Positions 21,979 through 30,115 of a stretch of 35,841 nucleotides of DNA are shown in pieces (the stretch's first letter is position 1; each line of letters starts with the position of its first letter). The position numbers and the translations under genes are program-made. Origin of the DNA: JADMII01 sp036278595 (GTDB taxonomy: Bacteria; Chloroflexota; Dehalococcoidia; DSTF01; JACRBR01); assembly GCA_036278595.1 (NCBI GenBank), contig DASUKS010000291.1:1-35841 (forward strand), given 5' to 3'. Under the pieces are notes generated by a model. That model did not search any database. It was not told the origin of the DNA and saw only the letters and a program-made list of their open reading frames with translations.

Positions 21979-22605
21979 TTACCGCGAGTAGTACTCGACG
22001 ATGACGGCCGGATCGAACGTGCCGGTCGTCTCGCTGGGCGCCGGCGGCGAGACGACGCGTCCGGTCATCTGCCCGCGCTCGACGTTCAACCAACCAGGGA
22101 TGTTCTTGTTTGCCATGCTCTCGCTGGCGATCTTGAAGTACTCGGTCTTCTTGCCCGTCGCCGTCCATGCCACGACGTCGCCCGCCTTGAGCGCCGCCGA
22201 TGGGATGTCCGTCTTCCGGCCGTTGAGCATGATGTGGCCGTGGCGCACCAACTGCCGCGCCTGCTTCAGCGAGTCCGCGAAGCCCATCTTGTGCACGACG
22301 TTGTCCATGCGCATCTCGAGCAGGCGGACCAGGTTCTGGCCCGTCACGCCCGGGAGCCGCACCGCGTCTTCGTAGTAGTCGACGAACTGCTTCTCCAGCA
22401 CGCCGTACGAGTAGCGGGCCTTCTGCTTTTCACGCAGCTGCAGCGCGCGGTCGGACAGCTTGCGACGCCGGCCCGCCTTCTGCTCGCCCGGCGGCGTCGG
22501 CCGCTTGTCAAGCGTGCACTTGGTCACGCATTTGTCGCCCTTCAGCATCAGCTTCTCGCCGTAGCGCCGGCAGATGCGGCATACCGGTCCGGTGTATCGA
22601 GCCAT
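21979..22605 (-). CDS. rpsD: 30S ribosomal protein S4
   Basis: This 208-residue protein is S4, a primary 16S rRNA binder and decoding-fidelity factor. It is the zinc-binding form, with Cys9, Cys12, Cys26 and Cys30. The S4 RNA-binding domain includes LVRLLEMRMDNVVHKMGFADS and QARQLVRHGHIMLNGRKTDIPS. The C-terminal FDPAVIVEYYSR is typical. A GAGGGAGAAGGA stretch precedes the ATG. In E. coli S4 represses the alpha operon; no such site can be asserted here. Confidence 0.98.
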   Translation of the reverse strand: MARYTGPVCRICRRYGEKLMLKGDKCVTKCTLDKRPTPPGEQKAGRRRKLSDRALQLREKQKARYSYGVLEKQFVDYYEDAVRLPGVTGQNLVRLLEMRMDNVVHKMGFADSLKQARQLVRHGHIMLNGRKTDIPSAALKAGDVVAWTATGKKTEYFKIASESMANKNIPGWLNVERGQMTGRVVSPPAPSETTGTFDPAVIVEYYSR

Positions 22606-22623
22606 TCCTTCTCCCTCTGCCCG

Positions 22624-23025
22624 CTAGACGCGGCGGCGCTTCGGCGGCCGGCAGCCGTTGTGCGGGACCGGCGTTGAATCCTTGATGCTCAGCACGACGA
22701 GGCCGCTCGATTGCAGTGCCCGGATCGCCGCTTCGCGGCCACTGCCCGGGCCTTTGACGAAGACCTCGACCTGGCGCAGACCGTGCTCCATCGCCCGGCG
22801 CGCCGCGCCCTCGGCGGCGATCTGCGCGGCGTACGGCGTGCTCTTGCGCGAACCCTTGAACCCCGACTGGCCGGCGCTCGCCCACGACAGCACGTTACCG
22901 ACAGGGTCGGTCAGCGTGATCAATGTGTTGTTGAACGTGGACTGCACGTACGCACGCCCGCGCGGCACGGACTTTCGTTCGCGCTTGCGCCCCTTGCTCT
23001 TCGTGGCTGCCTTTCGCTCGGCCAT
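22624..23025 (-). CDS. rpsK: 30S ribosomal protein S11
   Basis: The 133-residue S11 forms part of the platform near the E-site mRNA. The N-terminus is a lysine- and arginine-rich stretch. The core shows AYVQSTFNNTLITLTDPVGNV, GSRKSTPYAAQ and the tail DSTPVPHNGCRPPKRRRV. It lies 62 bases after rpsM and 18 bases before rpsD. Confidence 0.98.
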   Translation of the reverse strand: MAERKAATKSKGRKRERKSVPRGRAYVQSTFNNTLITLTDPVGNVLSWASAGQSGFKGSRKSTPYAAQIAAEGAARRAMEHGLRQVEVFVKGPGSGREAAIRALQSSGLVVLSIKDSTPVPHNGCRPPKRRRV

Positions 23026-23087
23026 GCGTCTCCTCTACCTCTCGCGATCCCGTGCTCGCGCGGTCCTCTTCGAACCCCGATGTCCCG

Positions 23088-23471
23088 TTACTTCTTGGCT
23101 GCTGCCTTCCGCTTGCCCGCGACCGTGCGGCGCGCCCCGCGCTTCGTCCGCGCGTTCGTCTTCGTCCGCTGCCCGTGCACGGGAAGGCCGCGGCGGTGAC
23201 GCACCCCGCGGTAGCAGTTGATCTCGATGAGACGCTGGACGTTCTGGCGCACTTCGCGTCGCAGGTCACCCTCGACGGTATGCTCCTTGTCGATCACCTC
23301 GCGGATGCGGTTCACCTCTTCGTCGGTGAGGTCGCGCACCTTCGTCGCGGGGTTCACCTGCGTCTGCGCTACGATCCGCCCCGCGGTACTCGGGCCGATG
23401 CCGTAGATGTAGCGCAGCGACACATCGACCCGCTTCTCCCGCGGGATGTCCACACCGGCGATTCTTGCCAT
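23088..23471 (-). CDS. rpsM: 30S ribosomal protein S13
   Basis: The 127-residue S13 sits in the 30S head and bridges to the 50S. MARIAGVDIPREKRVDVSL, YIYGIG and the tail YRGVRHRRGLPVHGQRTKTNARTRxG-like segment identify it. The C-terminus is a basic tail that in other ribosomes reaches P-site tRNA. It starts six bases after rpmJ. Confidence 0.98.
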   Translation of the reverse strand: MARIAGVDIPREKRVDVSLRYIYGIGPSTAGRIVAQTQVNPATKVRDLTDEEVNRIREVIDKEHTVEGDLRREVRQNVQRLIEINCYRGVRHRRGLPVHGQRTKTNARTKRGARRTVAGKRKAAAKK

Positions 23472-23477
23472 CTCTCG

Positions 23478-23591
23478 CTACCCCTGCCGCTGCTTGTGCT
23501 TCGGGATCTCGCAGATCACGCGCAGCACGCCGTGCCGCTTGATGATCTTGCACTTCTCACAGCGCTTCTTGATTGAAGCCCGTACTCTCAT
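23478..23591 (-). CDS. rpmJ: 50S ribosomal protein L36
   Basis: This 37-residue gene reads MRVRASIKKRCEKCK at its N-terminus and ends EIPKHKQRQG. It is the zinc-binding form of L36, with Cys11, Cys14, Cys27 and His32. AGGAAG lies about 12 bases upstream of the ATG. Its place between infA and rpsM is the conserved one. The zinc form suggests that no zinc-shortage paralogue replaces it at this locus. Confidence 0.97.
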   Translation of the reverse strand: MRVRASIKKRCEKCKIIKRHGVLRVICEIPKHKQRQG

Positions 23592-23606
23592 TGCGACTGT
23601 CGCTTC

Positions 23607-23879
23607 CTACCTGAACCGGTACGTGATGCGGCCGCGCCCCAAGTCATAGGGCGAAAGCTCCACGAGCACCCGGTCTCCCGGCAGCACCTTGATGAAGTGC
23701 AGCCGGATCTTCCCTGAAATGTGTGCGAGGACCTGGTGGCCGTTCGGCAACTCCACCTTGAACATGGCGTTCGGAAGCGGTTCCTTCACGACGCCCTCGA
23801 CTTCGATGGCGTCCTTCTTCTTCCTCGTGCCGCCGGCTGTCGCCTGCGCGCCCCTGCCTCCTCGCGAACGGTTTGCCAT
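23607..23879 (-). CDS. infA: Translation initiation factor IF-1
   Basis: This 90-residue protein is IF-1, an OB-fold factor that blocks the A site during initiation. The core (DAIEVEG, LPNAMFKVELPNGHQVLAHISGK, LSPYDLGRGRITYRF) is canonical. About 19 additional N-terminal residues, rich in Gly, Arg and Ala, precede the normal MAKKDAIEVEG-like start. No other start codon lies between, so the extension is probably real. AAGGAG is only three bases from the ATG, a tight spacing. It has an upstream promoter at 23918. Confidence 0.96.
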   Translation of the reverse strand: MANRSRGGRGAQATAGGTRKKKDAIEVEGVVKEPLPNAMFKVELPNGHQVLAHISGKIRLHFIKVLPGDRVLVELSPYDLGRGRITYRFR

Positions 23880-23917
23880 AAGCTCCTTATCCGAGACGTG
23901 TCGATCTCAAGGCTATT

Positions 23918-23923
23918 ATTGTA
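23918..23923 (-). promoter_or_regulatory. Internal promoter (-10 TACAAT) for infA-rpsI
   Basis: The 86-base map-infA gap contains the most AT-rich patch of the ribosomal region. TACAAT on the minus strand would start a transcript near 23911, about 31 bases before infA. The -35 is weak. It would allow infA through rpsI, including rpoA, to be expressed apart from the upstream genes. Confidence 0.5.
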
Positions 23924-23966
23924 CTAAATCTGTGGCGTGGTTGCCTAACGAAACCTTTTATCCCGG

Positions 23967-24716
23967 CTACGGCGCCGTCAGCACCACGGGGTCCCCGTCC
24001 GTGATGGCGATCGTGTGCTCGAAGTGGGCCGCCAGGCTGCCATCGATGGTCTTCACCGTCCAGTTGTCGTCCATCTGCTTCGTCCGCCAGTCCCCGACCG
24101 TGACCATCGGCTCCAGGGCCAGCACCATGCCCTTCTTCAGCACCGGCCCGCGGTCGACTGGGCCGTAGTTCGGCACCTGCGGCTCCTCGTGCATCGCCCG
24201 CCCGACGCCGTGCCCCACGTACTCCCGCACGACGCCGAAGCCGTGCGATTCGATGTACGTCTGGATCGCGTGCGAGATCTCGCCCAGCCGGTTCCCCGGC
24301 CGCGCGTGCTGGATGCCCTCGCGGAGCGCGCTCCGCGTTACGTCAACCAGCTCCCGTGCTTCCGGCGTGCCCTCGCCGACGATCATCGTCAGCGCCGAAT
24401 CGGCCACGAACCCCTTATGCGTGCAGCCCAGGTCCAGGCTCACCACATCGCCGTCCTGGATCACCCGCTTCCCGGGGATCCCGTGCACGATCTCGTCGTT
24501 CACTGACACACAGACGGTCGCCGGATACCCGTGGTAGCCCAGGAAGGTCGGGAGCACCTTCTGCTTCTCGAACTCCTTCCGGACGACCTTGTCCAGTTCC
24601 TTCACGACAAGCCCTGGCCGCACTTCCTCGACGAGAAGCTGGAGCGTGTTCGCGACCACCCGCCCCGCCTCGCGCATCACCGCGATCTCCTCATCGGACT
24701 TGATGATGATCGGCAT
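23967..24716 (-). CDS. map: Methionine aminopeptidase, type I
   Basis: The 249-residue enzyme removes the initiator methionine from nascent proteins. All seven expected active-site residues are present: His78, the metal ligands Asp95, Asp106, His169, Glu202 and Glu233, and His176. This is the E. coli pattern shifted by one or two. The ATG at 24716, ten bases after the adk stop, gives the normal type Ia length without an N-terminal zinc-finger extension. The frame is open to 24761 inside adk, but those residues are unrelated. It sits in the usual adk-map-infA order. Confidence 0.98.
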   Translation of the reverse strand: MPIIIKSDEEIAVMREAGRVVANTLQLLVEEVRPGLVVKELDKVVRKEFEKQKVLPTFLGYHGYPATVCVSVNDEIVHGIPGKRVIQDGDVVSLDLGCTHKGFVADSALTMIVGEGTPEARELVDVTRSALREGIQHARPGNRLGEISHAIQTYIESHGFGVVREYVGHGVGRAMHEEPQVPNYGPVDRGPVLKKGMVLALEPMVTVGDWRTKQMDDNWTVKTIDGSLAAHFEHTIAITDGDPVVLTAP

Positions 24717-24726
24717 GGCAGAGGCG

Positions 24727-25308
24727 CTACCTCGCGCCCGTCGTGCCGGCATCGACACCAAGCGCCGCCATCACGGCCCGTGTGACGTCGGCTACCGGCG
24801 GCCGGCCGTCGACGTCCTTCAGCTTGCCGGAGCGCCGGTAGTGGTCGAGCAGCTCCGCCGGCGGCTTCTGGACATCGAGCCGCACATGCATCGCCTCCGG
24901 CGTATCATCGGCGCGGCCACCCTCGGCGGCACGCCCGAGCATGCGCTCCATCAACACATCGTCCGGCGCCGTGATGTTGATGGCGAGGTCGATCGCGCGA
25001 CCGTCGCGTGCGAGCGCTTCATCGAGCGCCTCAGCCTGCGGCAGTGTCCGCGGAAAGCCGTCGAGCACGAAACCCCGCTCCCCGATCTGGCGGAGCCGGT
25101 CCATGAACATATCGATGACGAGGTCGTCCGGGGTCAGTAACCCCTTCTGCATGTACCCCTGCGCCTTCTTCCCCAGCGCGCTGCCCTCGGCCACGTGGGC
25201 ACGCAGCATGTCGCCCGTCGAGATGTGCTCCCAGCCCGTGCGCTCGGCGACGATCACCGCCTGCGTGCCCTTCCCGACACCCGGAGGCCCGAAGAAGATG
25301 ATGTACAC
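24727..25308 (-). CDS. adk: Adenylate kinase (short form)
   Basis: The 193-residue enzyme equilibrates ATP, AMP and ADP. The P-loop GPPGVGKGT is at residues 7-15, the AMP-binding segment ISTGDMLR follows, and VLDGFPRTLPQA is present. The LID is short and lacks the four-cysteine zinc site of long forms. It starts with GTG directly after the secY stop (TAG-GTG), so translation is probably coupled to secY. Confidence 0.97.
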   Translation of the reverse strand: MYIIFFGPPGVGKGTQAVIVAERTGWEHISTGDMLRAHVAEGSALGKKAQGYMQKGLLTPDDLVIDMFMDRLRQIGERGFVLDGFPRTLPQAEALDEALARDGRAIDLAINITAPDDVLMERMLGRAAEGGRADDTPEAMHVRLDVQKPPAELLDHYRRSGKLKDVDGRPPVADVTRAVMAALGVDAGTTGAR

Positions 25309-26688
25309 CTAGCGTATGAACCCTTCGTAGTTGCGCATCAGCAACTGCGCTTCGAGTTGCTTCATCGTGTCGATAACCACACCGACGACGATCAGCAAGC
25401 CCGTGCTGCTGATCTGCAGCGACGTGACGCCGAACCAGCCGGTGGCCATGTACGGGATCACGGACACGATGCCCAGGAAGATCGCGCCGGCCCACGTGAT
25501 GCGCACCAGCACGCGCATGATGTACTCGCCCGTCGGCCGGCCCGGCCTGATCCCCGGCACGAAGCCGCCCTGCTTCTGCAGGTTCTCCGCCAGGTTCTGT
25601 TGCTGGAATACCACCAGCGTGTAGAAGAAGGAGAAGACCACCACCAGCACGAAGATCGCGACGTAGAAGCCGATCGCACCCGCCGAGAACCCGCCGTTTT
25701 GTCCCGGCGAAAAGATGTCATTCACGAACTTCGCCGTATCCCGCACCCACGCCGTGCCGGATGTCACGAAGTACTGCGCCGCGAGCGACGGCAGGATGAC
25801 GATTGAGAACGCGAAGATCAGCGGGATCATCCCGGCCGAGTTCACGCGGAGCGGGATATGGCTCTGCCCCGACTGCCGGTACATCTTCCCTGCCCGGAAC
25901 ACGCTCTTGGCGTACTGCACCGGGACCTTCCGGATCGCCTCCTGCATCCACACCATCGATGCGACCAGCGCGATCGAAAGGAGTGTGAGCAGCAGCAGCC
26001 CGAAGAGGCCAATCGACGAGTTGAACACCTGCGTCAGCAGGCTCGGCATCCCCGCGACGATGCCGGCGAAGATGATGATCGAGATCCCGTTGCCGATCCC
26101 GTTCTCCGTGATCAGCTCGCCCAGCCAGACCAGAAACATCGAACCCGCCGTCAGCACGATGAGCGCCGTTACCGTCGGGAGCGCGTCGTTGCCCGTGAAC
26201 CCCGGGTGGAAGTGGAACGCGGTCGTGCTCTTCCCCGCGAGGTTGTACAGGATGACCAGCTGCGCATACCCCTGTACCAGGCACAGCGGCACGGACATCC
26301 AGTACTGGTACAGCTCGAGCTTGTGCTGACCCGATTCGCCCTCCTTCTGCAGGTTCGCGAGCGAAGGGAACAGCGGCGTGACCAGCTGCATGATGATCGT
26401 GGCGGTAATGTACGGATAAACGCCGAGTGCCGCGACGCTGACACGTCTGAGGGCACCGCCGCTGAACAGGTTGAACAGCCCGAGGAACTGGTTCTGCTCG
26501 AACGCCGTCTGCAACTGCCGCGGGTCCACGTTCGGGATCGGGATGTGCGCGATGAAGCGGAACACGACCAGGATCGCCGCCGTGAACAGCAGCTTCTTCC
26601 GCACGTCCTCCTGGTGAATGGCATCGATCAACGCCTGGAGCAGGCGCGGTCGCGCGGCGGCTTGTTGTCGGCTAGCTGCTAGCGCCAT
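25309..26688 (-). CDS. secY: Preprotein translocase subunit SecY
   Basis: This 459-residue protein is the channel of the Sec translocon, with about ten membrane helices. Signatures include PIPNVDPRQL in the first periplasmic segment, NLFSGGALRRVSVAALGVYPYI, and the cytoplasmic loop before VVFQQQNLAENLQKQGGFVPGIRPG. Residues 1-16 form an Ala/Arg-rich cytoplasmic N-terminus. Its first 17 bases overlap the rplO end. The secY-adk pair follows rplO as in most bacteria. Confidence 0.98.
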   Translation of the reverse strand: MALAASRQQAAARPRLLQALIDAIHQEDVRKKLLFTAAILVVFRFIAHIPIPNVDPRQLQTAFEQNQFLGLFNLFSGGALRRVSVAALGVYPYITATIIMQLVTPLFPSLANLQKEGESGQHKLELYQYWMSVPLCLVQGYAQLVILYNLAGKSTTAFHFHPGFTGNDALPTVTALIVLTAGSMFLVWLGELITENGIGNGISIIIFAGIVAGMPSLLTQVFNSSIGLFGLLLLTLLSIALVASMVWMQEAIRKVPVQYAKSVFRAGKMYRQSGQSHIPLRVNSAGMIPLIFAFSIVILPSLAAQYFVTSGTAWVRDTAKFVNDIFSPGQNGGFSAGAIGFYVAIFVLVVVFSFFYTLVVFQQQNLAENLQKQGGFVPGIRPGRPTGEYIMRVLVRITWAGAIFLGIVSVIPYMATGWFGVTSLQISSTGLLIVVGVVIDTMKQLEAQLLMRNYEGFIR

Positions 26689-27253
26689 CTGGTGCCTTTT
26701 CCTCCTCCGCGGCGGAGGATTCCGTGGTCTCGGTCGATGCGGCGGGAGATCTGCGACGGCGGGCCGGGGCCTCGGCCGGAATCTCCTCCGCCGAGACTGG
26801 CTCGCCGTTCAGCCAGCGGACCGTCCCGCCGGCTCCCCTGATCTTAGCAATTGCGGACTTCGTAAAGCTCGTCGCTTCCACCGTAAGCGCGACATTAATT
26901 TCCCCGTCGCCGAGGATCTTGACGGGGCGCCGGGCGCTCCTGATCAGCCGCGCCTCGCGCAGGTTGCCGGCGGTCACCTCCGCGTTCGCCGCGAAGCGGG
27001 CGCCGAGCGCGCTCACGTTGACTTCCTCGTACTCGACCCTGAACGGGTTGCGGAAGCCCCGCTTGCGCGCCATCCGGCGCACGAGCGGCAGCTGGCCGCC
27101 TTCGAAGTACGGGCGGACACCACCGCCGGCACGGGCCTTCTGGCCCTTCATGCCCTTGCCCGCGTACGTGCCGGTGCCGCTCGCGTTGCCGCGCCCGATG
27201 CGCTTCCGCTTGTGCGTGGCGCCCTTCGGCTGCCGGAGCTCGTGCTGTTGCAT
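26672..27253 (-). CDS. rplO: 50S ribosomal protein L15
   Basis: The first 146 residues are a normal L15 (RKRIGRGNASGTGTYAGKG, FEGGQLPLVRRMARKRGF, FTKSAIAKIRGAGGTVRWL). The protein is 193 residues because of an added tail (about 147-193) rich in Glu, Ala and Ser with an Arg cluster, probably disordered. The tail's last codons overlap the secY start by 17 bases. The ATG directly abuts the rpmD stop, with AGGAGG supplied by the last rpmD codons. Confidence 0.97.
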   Translation of the reverse strand: MQQHELRQPKGATHKRKRIGRGNASGTGTYAGKGMKGQKARAGGGVRPYFEGGQLPLVRRMARKRGFRNPFRVEYEEVNVSALGARFAANAEVTAGNLREARLIRSARRPVKILGDGEINVALTVEATSFTKSAIAKIRGAGGTVRWLNGEPVSAEEIPAEAPARRRRSPAASTETTESSAAEEEKAPDGASS

Positions 27254-27436
27254 CTACTCGACCTCCTGGACGGTCACCAGGTGCCGCACCTTCAGGATCA
27301 TGCCGCGGATCGTCCGGTTATCGTCGTGCTCGATGGTCTGGCCCAGCTTGCGCAGGCCCAGCGCCCGGATCGTGCGCTTCTGGTCCTCGCGCTGGTTGAT
27401 GCCGCTTCGCTCCCACGTGACGCTCAGCTTCGCCAT
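27254..27436 (-). CDS. rpmD: 50S ribosomal protein L30
   Basis: The 60-residue L30 reads LSVTWERSGINQREDQKRTIRALGLRKLGQ with the usual single domain. It starts two bases after rpsE (TAG-CG-ATG) and its C-terminal QEVE codons contain the AGGAGG used by rplO. Many bacteria have lost rpmD; here it is kept in its ancestral place. Confidence 0.97.
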   Translation of the reverse strand: MAKLSVTWERSGINQREDQKRTIRALGLRKLGQTIEHDDNRTIRGMILKVRHLVTVQEVE

Positions 27437-27438
27437 CG

Positions 27439-27975
27439 CTACGCCTCAGCCCTCTGCGACCGGTTCGCGCTCCCGCGCCGGCGCGCGACCTGCGCCTGCG
27501 GGTCACGCAGCTCGGACAGCCCCTGGATCGTCGCCTTCACCACGTTGATCACGTTCGATGAGCCGAGCGACTTGGTCAGGACGTCCTTGATCCCGGCCGA
27601 CTCCATCACCGCGCGCACGCCGCCGCCGGCGATCACGCCCGTCCCCGGCGAGGCCGGCTTCATCATCACCTTCGCCGCCCCGAACCGGGCGAGGATCGGA
27701 TGCGCGATCGTCGACTTGTTCATCGGCACGGTGATCAAACTCTTCCGGGCGATCGCGGAGCCCTTGCGGATCGCCTCCGGCACCTCGTTGGCCTTGCCCA
27801 TCCCGGCGCCGACCCGGCCCTGGCCGTCGCCGACGACCACCACCGCGCTGAAGCTGAAGCGGCGGCCGCCCTTGACCACCTTCGAGACGCGGTTGATGTA
27901 CACGACCTTCTCTTGCAGGTCGCCATCGCGGCCCTCGCCACGTCCGTCTCCTCGATCGCGCCTCGGTGATACCAT
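27439..27975 (-). CDS. rpsE: 30S ribosomal protein S5
   Basis: The 178-residue S5 contributes to decoding fidelity. The double-stranded RNA-binding domain (INRVSKVVKGGRRFSFSAVVVVGD) and the C-terminal domain (VMKPASPGTGVIAGGGVRAVMESAGIKDVLTKSLGS-like) are intact. The N-terminal 20 residues are a short Arg/Gly/Asp-rich extension. It follows rplR by 12 bases. Confidence 0.98.
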   Translation of the reverse strand: MVSPRRDRGDGRGEGRDGDLQEKVVYINRVSKVVKGGRRFSFSAVVVVGDGQGRVGAGMGKANEVPEAIRKGSAIARKSLITVPMNKSTIAHPILARFGAAKVMMKPASPGTGVIAGGGVRAVMESAGIKDVLTKSLGSSNVINVVKATIQGLSELRDPQAQVARRRGSANRSQRAEA

Positions 27976-27987
27976 CTGCTCTCCGCC

Positions 27988-28350
27988 TTAGAACTTCAGC
28001 CCTGTCTCGCGCGCCCCGTCCGCCAGCGCTTTCACGCGCCCGTGGTATTGATTGCCGCCGCGGTCGAACACGACCTGTGTGACCCCGGCATCGAGCGCCT
28101 TCTTCGCCAGCGCCGCGCCGACTGCTTTCGCGCGCGCCGTCTTGTTCCCCTGCGTCTCCTTGAGCGACGCTTCCACGTCGGAAGCGGCGGCCAGCGTGTG
28201 TCCGCGCGCGTCGTCGATGACCTGCGCGTAGATGTGCGATAGGCTGCGGTACACCGCCAGGCGCGGCCGCTCCGCCGAACCCTCGACCGTCTTGCGCACG
28301 CGCTCGTGCCGCCGGATGCGCGCTGCGCGCGCCGTCTTGTGGCCCTTCAT
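27988..28350 (-). CDS. rplR: 50S ribosomal protein L18
   Basis: This 120-residue protein is L18, a 5S rRNA binder. RIRRHERVRKTVEGSAERPRL, VYRSLSHIYAQVIDD and the C-terminal FDRGGNQYHGRVKALADGARE identify it. Its ATG abuts the rplF stop with no gap. Confidence 0.98.
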   Translation of the reverse strand: MKGHKTARAARIRRHERVRKTVEGSAERPRLAVYRSLSHIYAQVIDDARGHTLAAASDVEASLKETQGNKTARAKAVGAALAKKALDAGVTQVVFDRGGNQYHGRVKALADGARETGLKF

Positions 28351-28896
28351 CTACTTGCCTGCCTTACCGGCCTTGCCGGCCTTCCTGCGCACGCGCTCGC
28401 CCAGGTAGCGGATGCCCTTGCCCTTGTACGGCTCCGGCTTCCGCACCTTACGGATGTTCGCCGCCACCTGTCCCACCAGCTCCTTGTCGATGCCGCGCAC
28501 ATGCAACCGCGTCGTACCATCGACCTCGAGCTGGATGCCCTCCGGCGGCTTCACCTCCACCGGATGCGAGTACCCCACCGAGAGCGTCACGTTCGGTCCC
28601 GCCTGCTGCACGCGGTATCCGACGCCCTGCAGCTCCAGCGTCTTCGTGAAGCCGTCGGACACGCCCAGCACCATGTTGTTCAGCAGCGAGCGCGACAGCC
28701 CGTGCAGCGCGCGCACCTGCTTCTCGTCGTTCGCGCGTACCACGGACACCTTCCCGTCCGCGATGTCGAACGACATCTCGGCCGGGAAGTCGCGCACCAG
28801 CTCGCCCTTCGGCCCCTTGACGCGCACGGTCTTGCCCTGGACGTTGACATCGACGCCCTTGGCGATCGTTACCGGAAGCTTGCCTATTCGTGACAT
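28351..28896 (-). CDS. rplF: 50S ribosomal protein L6
   Basis: The 181-residue L6 has two repeated domains near the sarcin-ricin loop. MSRIGKLPVTIAKGV at the N-terminus and the C-terminal RKPEPYKGKGIRYLGERVRRKAGK are diagnostic. It ends in a short GKAGKAGK repeat. It starts four bases after rpsH and abuts rplR. Confidence 0.98.
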   Translation of the reverse strand: MSRIGKLPVTIAKGVDVNVQGKTVRVKGPKGELVRDFPAEMSFDIADGKVSVVRANDEKQVRALHGLSRSLLNNMVLGVSDGFTKTLELQGVGYRVQQAGPNVTLSVGYSHPVEVKPPEGIQLEVDGTTRLHVRGIDKELVGQVAANIRKVRKPEPYKGKGIRYLGERVRRKAGKAGKAGK

Positions 28897-28900
28897 CGCC

Positions 28901-29299
28901 CTACCACACGTAACAGATGACTTCGCCGCCGATGCTTCGGCGCCACGCGTCCTGCCCCGTCATGATCCCCTGCGGCGTGGAGAGGATCGCGATCCCCAGC
29001 CCGCCGTACACGCGCGGGATCTCGCGTTTCTGCACGTACACGCGCAGCCCCGGCTTGCTCACGCGCTGCAGCCCCGTCAGCACCGGATCCTTCTTCCCGG
29101 TGTAGTTCAGGTGTACGCGCATCAGCTTGCGGTTCTCCTCGTCCGTCACCTCGTACCCGCGGATGAACCCCTCGTTCCGAAGGACGTCGGCGATCGCCAC
29201 CTTCATCTTCGAAGCCGGGATGTTCACGTACTCGTGCTTCGCGGTCACCGCGTTGCGGATCCGCGTCAGCATGTCCGCGATTGGGTCCGTCATGTTCAA
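28901..29299 (-). CDS. rpsH: 30S ribosomal protein S8
   Basis: The S8 sequence is complete (TDPIADMLTRIRNAV, YEV-type middle, and the C-terminal GGLGIAILSTPQGIMT, ending EVICYVW). Two starts compete. TTG 29299 is 8 bases from AAGGAGG (29308-29314); ATG 29293 is 14 bases away and gives the more usual MTDPI N-terminus. I give the longer form (132 residues) because of spacing. It follows a 76-base gap after rpsN, the longest in this part of the operon. Confidence 0.96.
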   Translation of the reverse strand: MNMTDPIADMLTRIRNAVTAKHEYVNIPASKMKVAIADVLRNEGFIRGYEVTDEENRKLMRVHLNYTGKKDPVLTGLQRVSKPGLRVYVQKREIPRVYGGLGIAILSTPQGIMTGQDAWRRSIGGEVICYVW

Positions 29300-29307
29300 G
29301 GCGTCCG

Positions 29308-29314
29308 CCTCCTT
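29308..29314 (-). promoter_or_regulatory. Ribosome binding site for rpsH
   Basis: AAGGAGG on the minus strand lies in the 76-base rpsN-rpsH gap. Its distance favours the TTG at 29299 (8 bases) over the ATG at 29293 (14 bases). Confidence 0.65.
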
Positions 29315-29375
29315 GTTCTCCCGCGCTCTCGCCGCCCGGCGAGCTTCGGGATGGCCAGCGTCTTCGCCGGCCCGA

Positions 29376-29561
29376 TTACCAACTCGACTTCTTCACGCCC
29401 GGCAGCTGTCCCTTCAGGGCAAGCTCCCGGAAGCAGATGCGGCACAGCGCGAAGTGCCGGATGTACGCGCGCGGCCGGCCGCACATCTTGCAGCGGTTCA
29501 CCGCACGTGTCGAATACTTCGGCTCGCGGTTCGCCCTGACGATCAACGATGTCTTCGCCAT
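29376..29561 (-). CDS. rpsN: 30S ribosomal protein S14 type Z
   Basis: This 61-residue S14 is the short zinc-binding form: Cys24, Cys27, Cys40 and Cys43 in CKMCGRPRAYIRHFALCRIC. It ends in the conserved GQLPGVKKSSW. It starts two bases after the rplE stop. Confidence 0.98.
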   Translation of the reverse strand: MAKTSLIVRANREPKYSTRAVNRCKMCGRPRAYIRHFALCRICFRELALKGQLPGVKKSSW

Positions 29562-29563
29562 GC

Positions 29564-30115
29564 CTACGTCCGATCCTTCTGGAAGGGCATCCCGAGCAGC
29601 TCCAGCAGCCGCCGCCCCTCTTCGTCCGTCCGTGCCGTCGTCGCGATGTTCACCTGCATCCCGCGGATGCGGTCGATCTTGTCGTAGTCGATCTCCGGAA
29701 AGATCAGCTGCTCGCGCACGCCCAGGCTGAAGTTCCCGCGGCCGTCGAACGCCTTCGTCGGCACACCGTGGAAGTCACGGATGCGCGGCAGCGCCGCGTT
29801 CAGCATCCGGTCCAGGAACTCATACATCCGGTCGCCGCGCAGCGTCACCGCCACGCCGACCGGCATCCCCTCGCGGATCTTGAAGTTCGCGATCGCCTTC
29901 TTCGCCTTCGTCACCACCGGCTTCTGCCCGGTGATCGTCGCGATGTCGGTCGTCGCCGACTCGACCGCGCGCGCGTTCTCTCGCGCTTCGCCAAGCCCGA
30001 TGTTCACCGTCACCTTCTCGACCCGCGGCGCCTGCATGACGTTCGCGTACCCGAACTGCCGCATGAGCTCCGGCAGGATCTCCGCCCTGTAGCGTTCCTT
30101 CAGTCTCGGCGCCAT
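29564..30115 (-). CDS. rplE: 50S ribosomal protein L5
   Basis: The 183-residue L5 binds 5S rRNA and contacts the P-site tRNA. LKERYRAEILPELMRQFGY, PRVEKVTVNIGLGEA and the C-terminal MQVNIATTARTDEEGRRLLELLGMPF are standard. The ATG abuts the rplX stop (TAA-ATG). Confidence 0.98.
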   Translation of the reverse strand: MAPRLKERYRAEILPELMRQFGYANVMQAPRVEKVTVNIGLGEARENARAVESATTDIATITGQKPVVTKAKKAIANFKIREGMPVGVAVTLRGDRMYEFLDRMLNAALPRIRDFHGVPTKAFDGRGNFSLGVREQLIFPEIDYDKIDRIRGMQVNIATTARTDEEGRRLLELLGMPFQKDRT

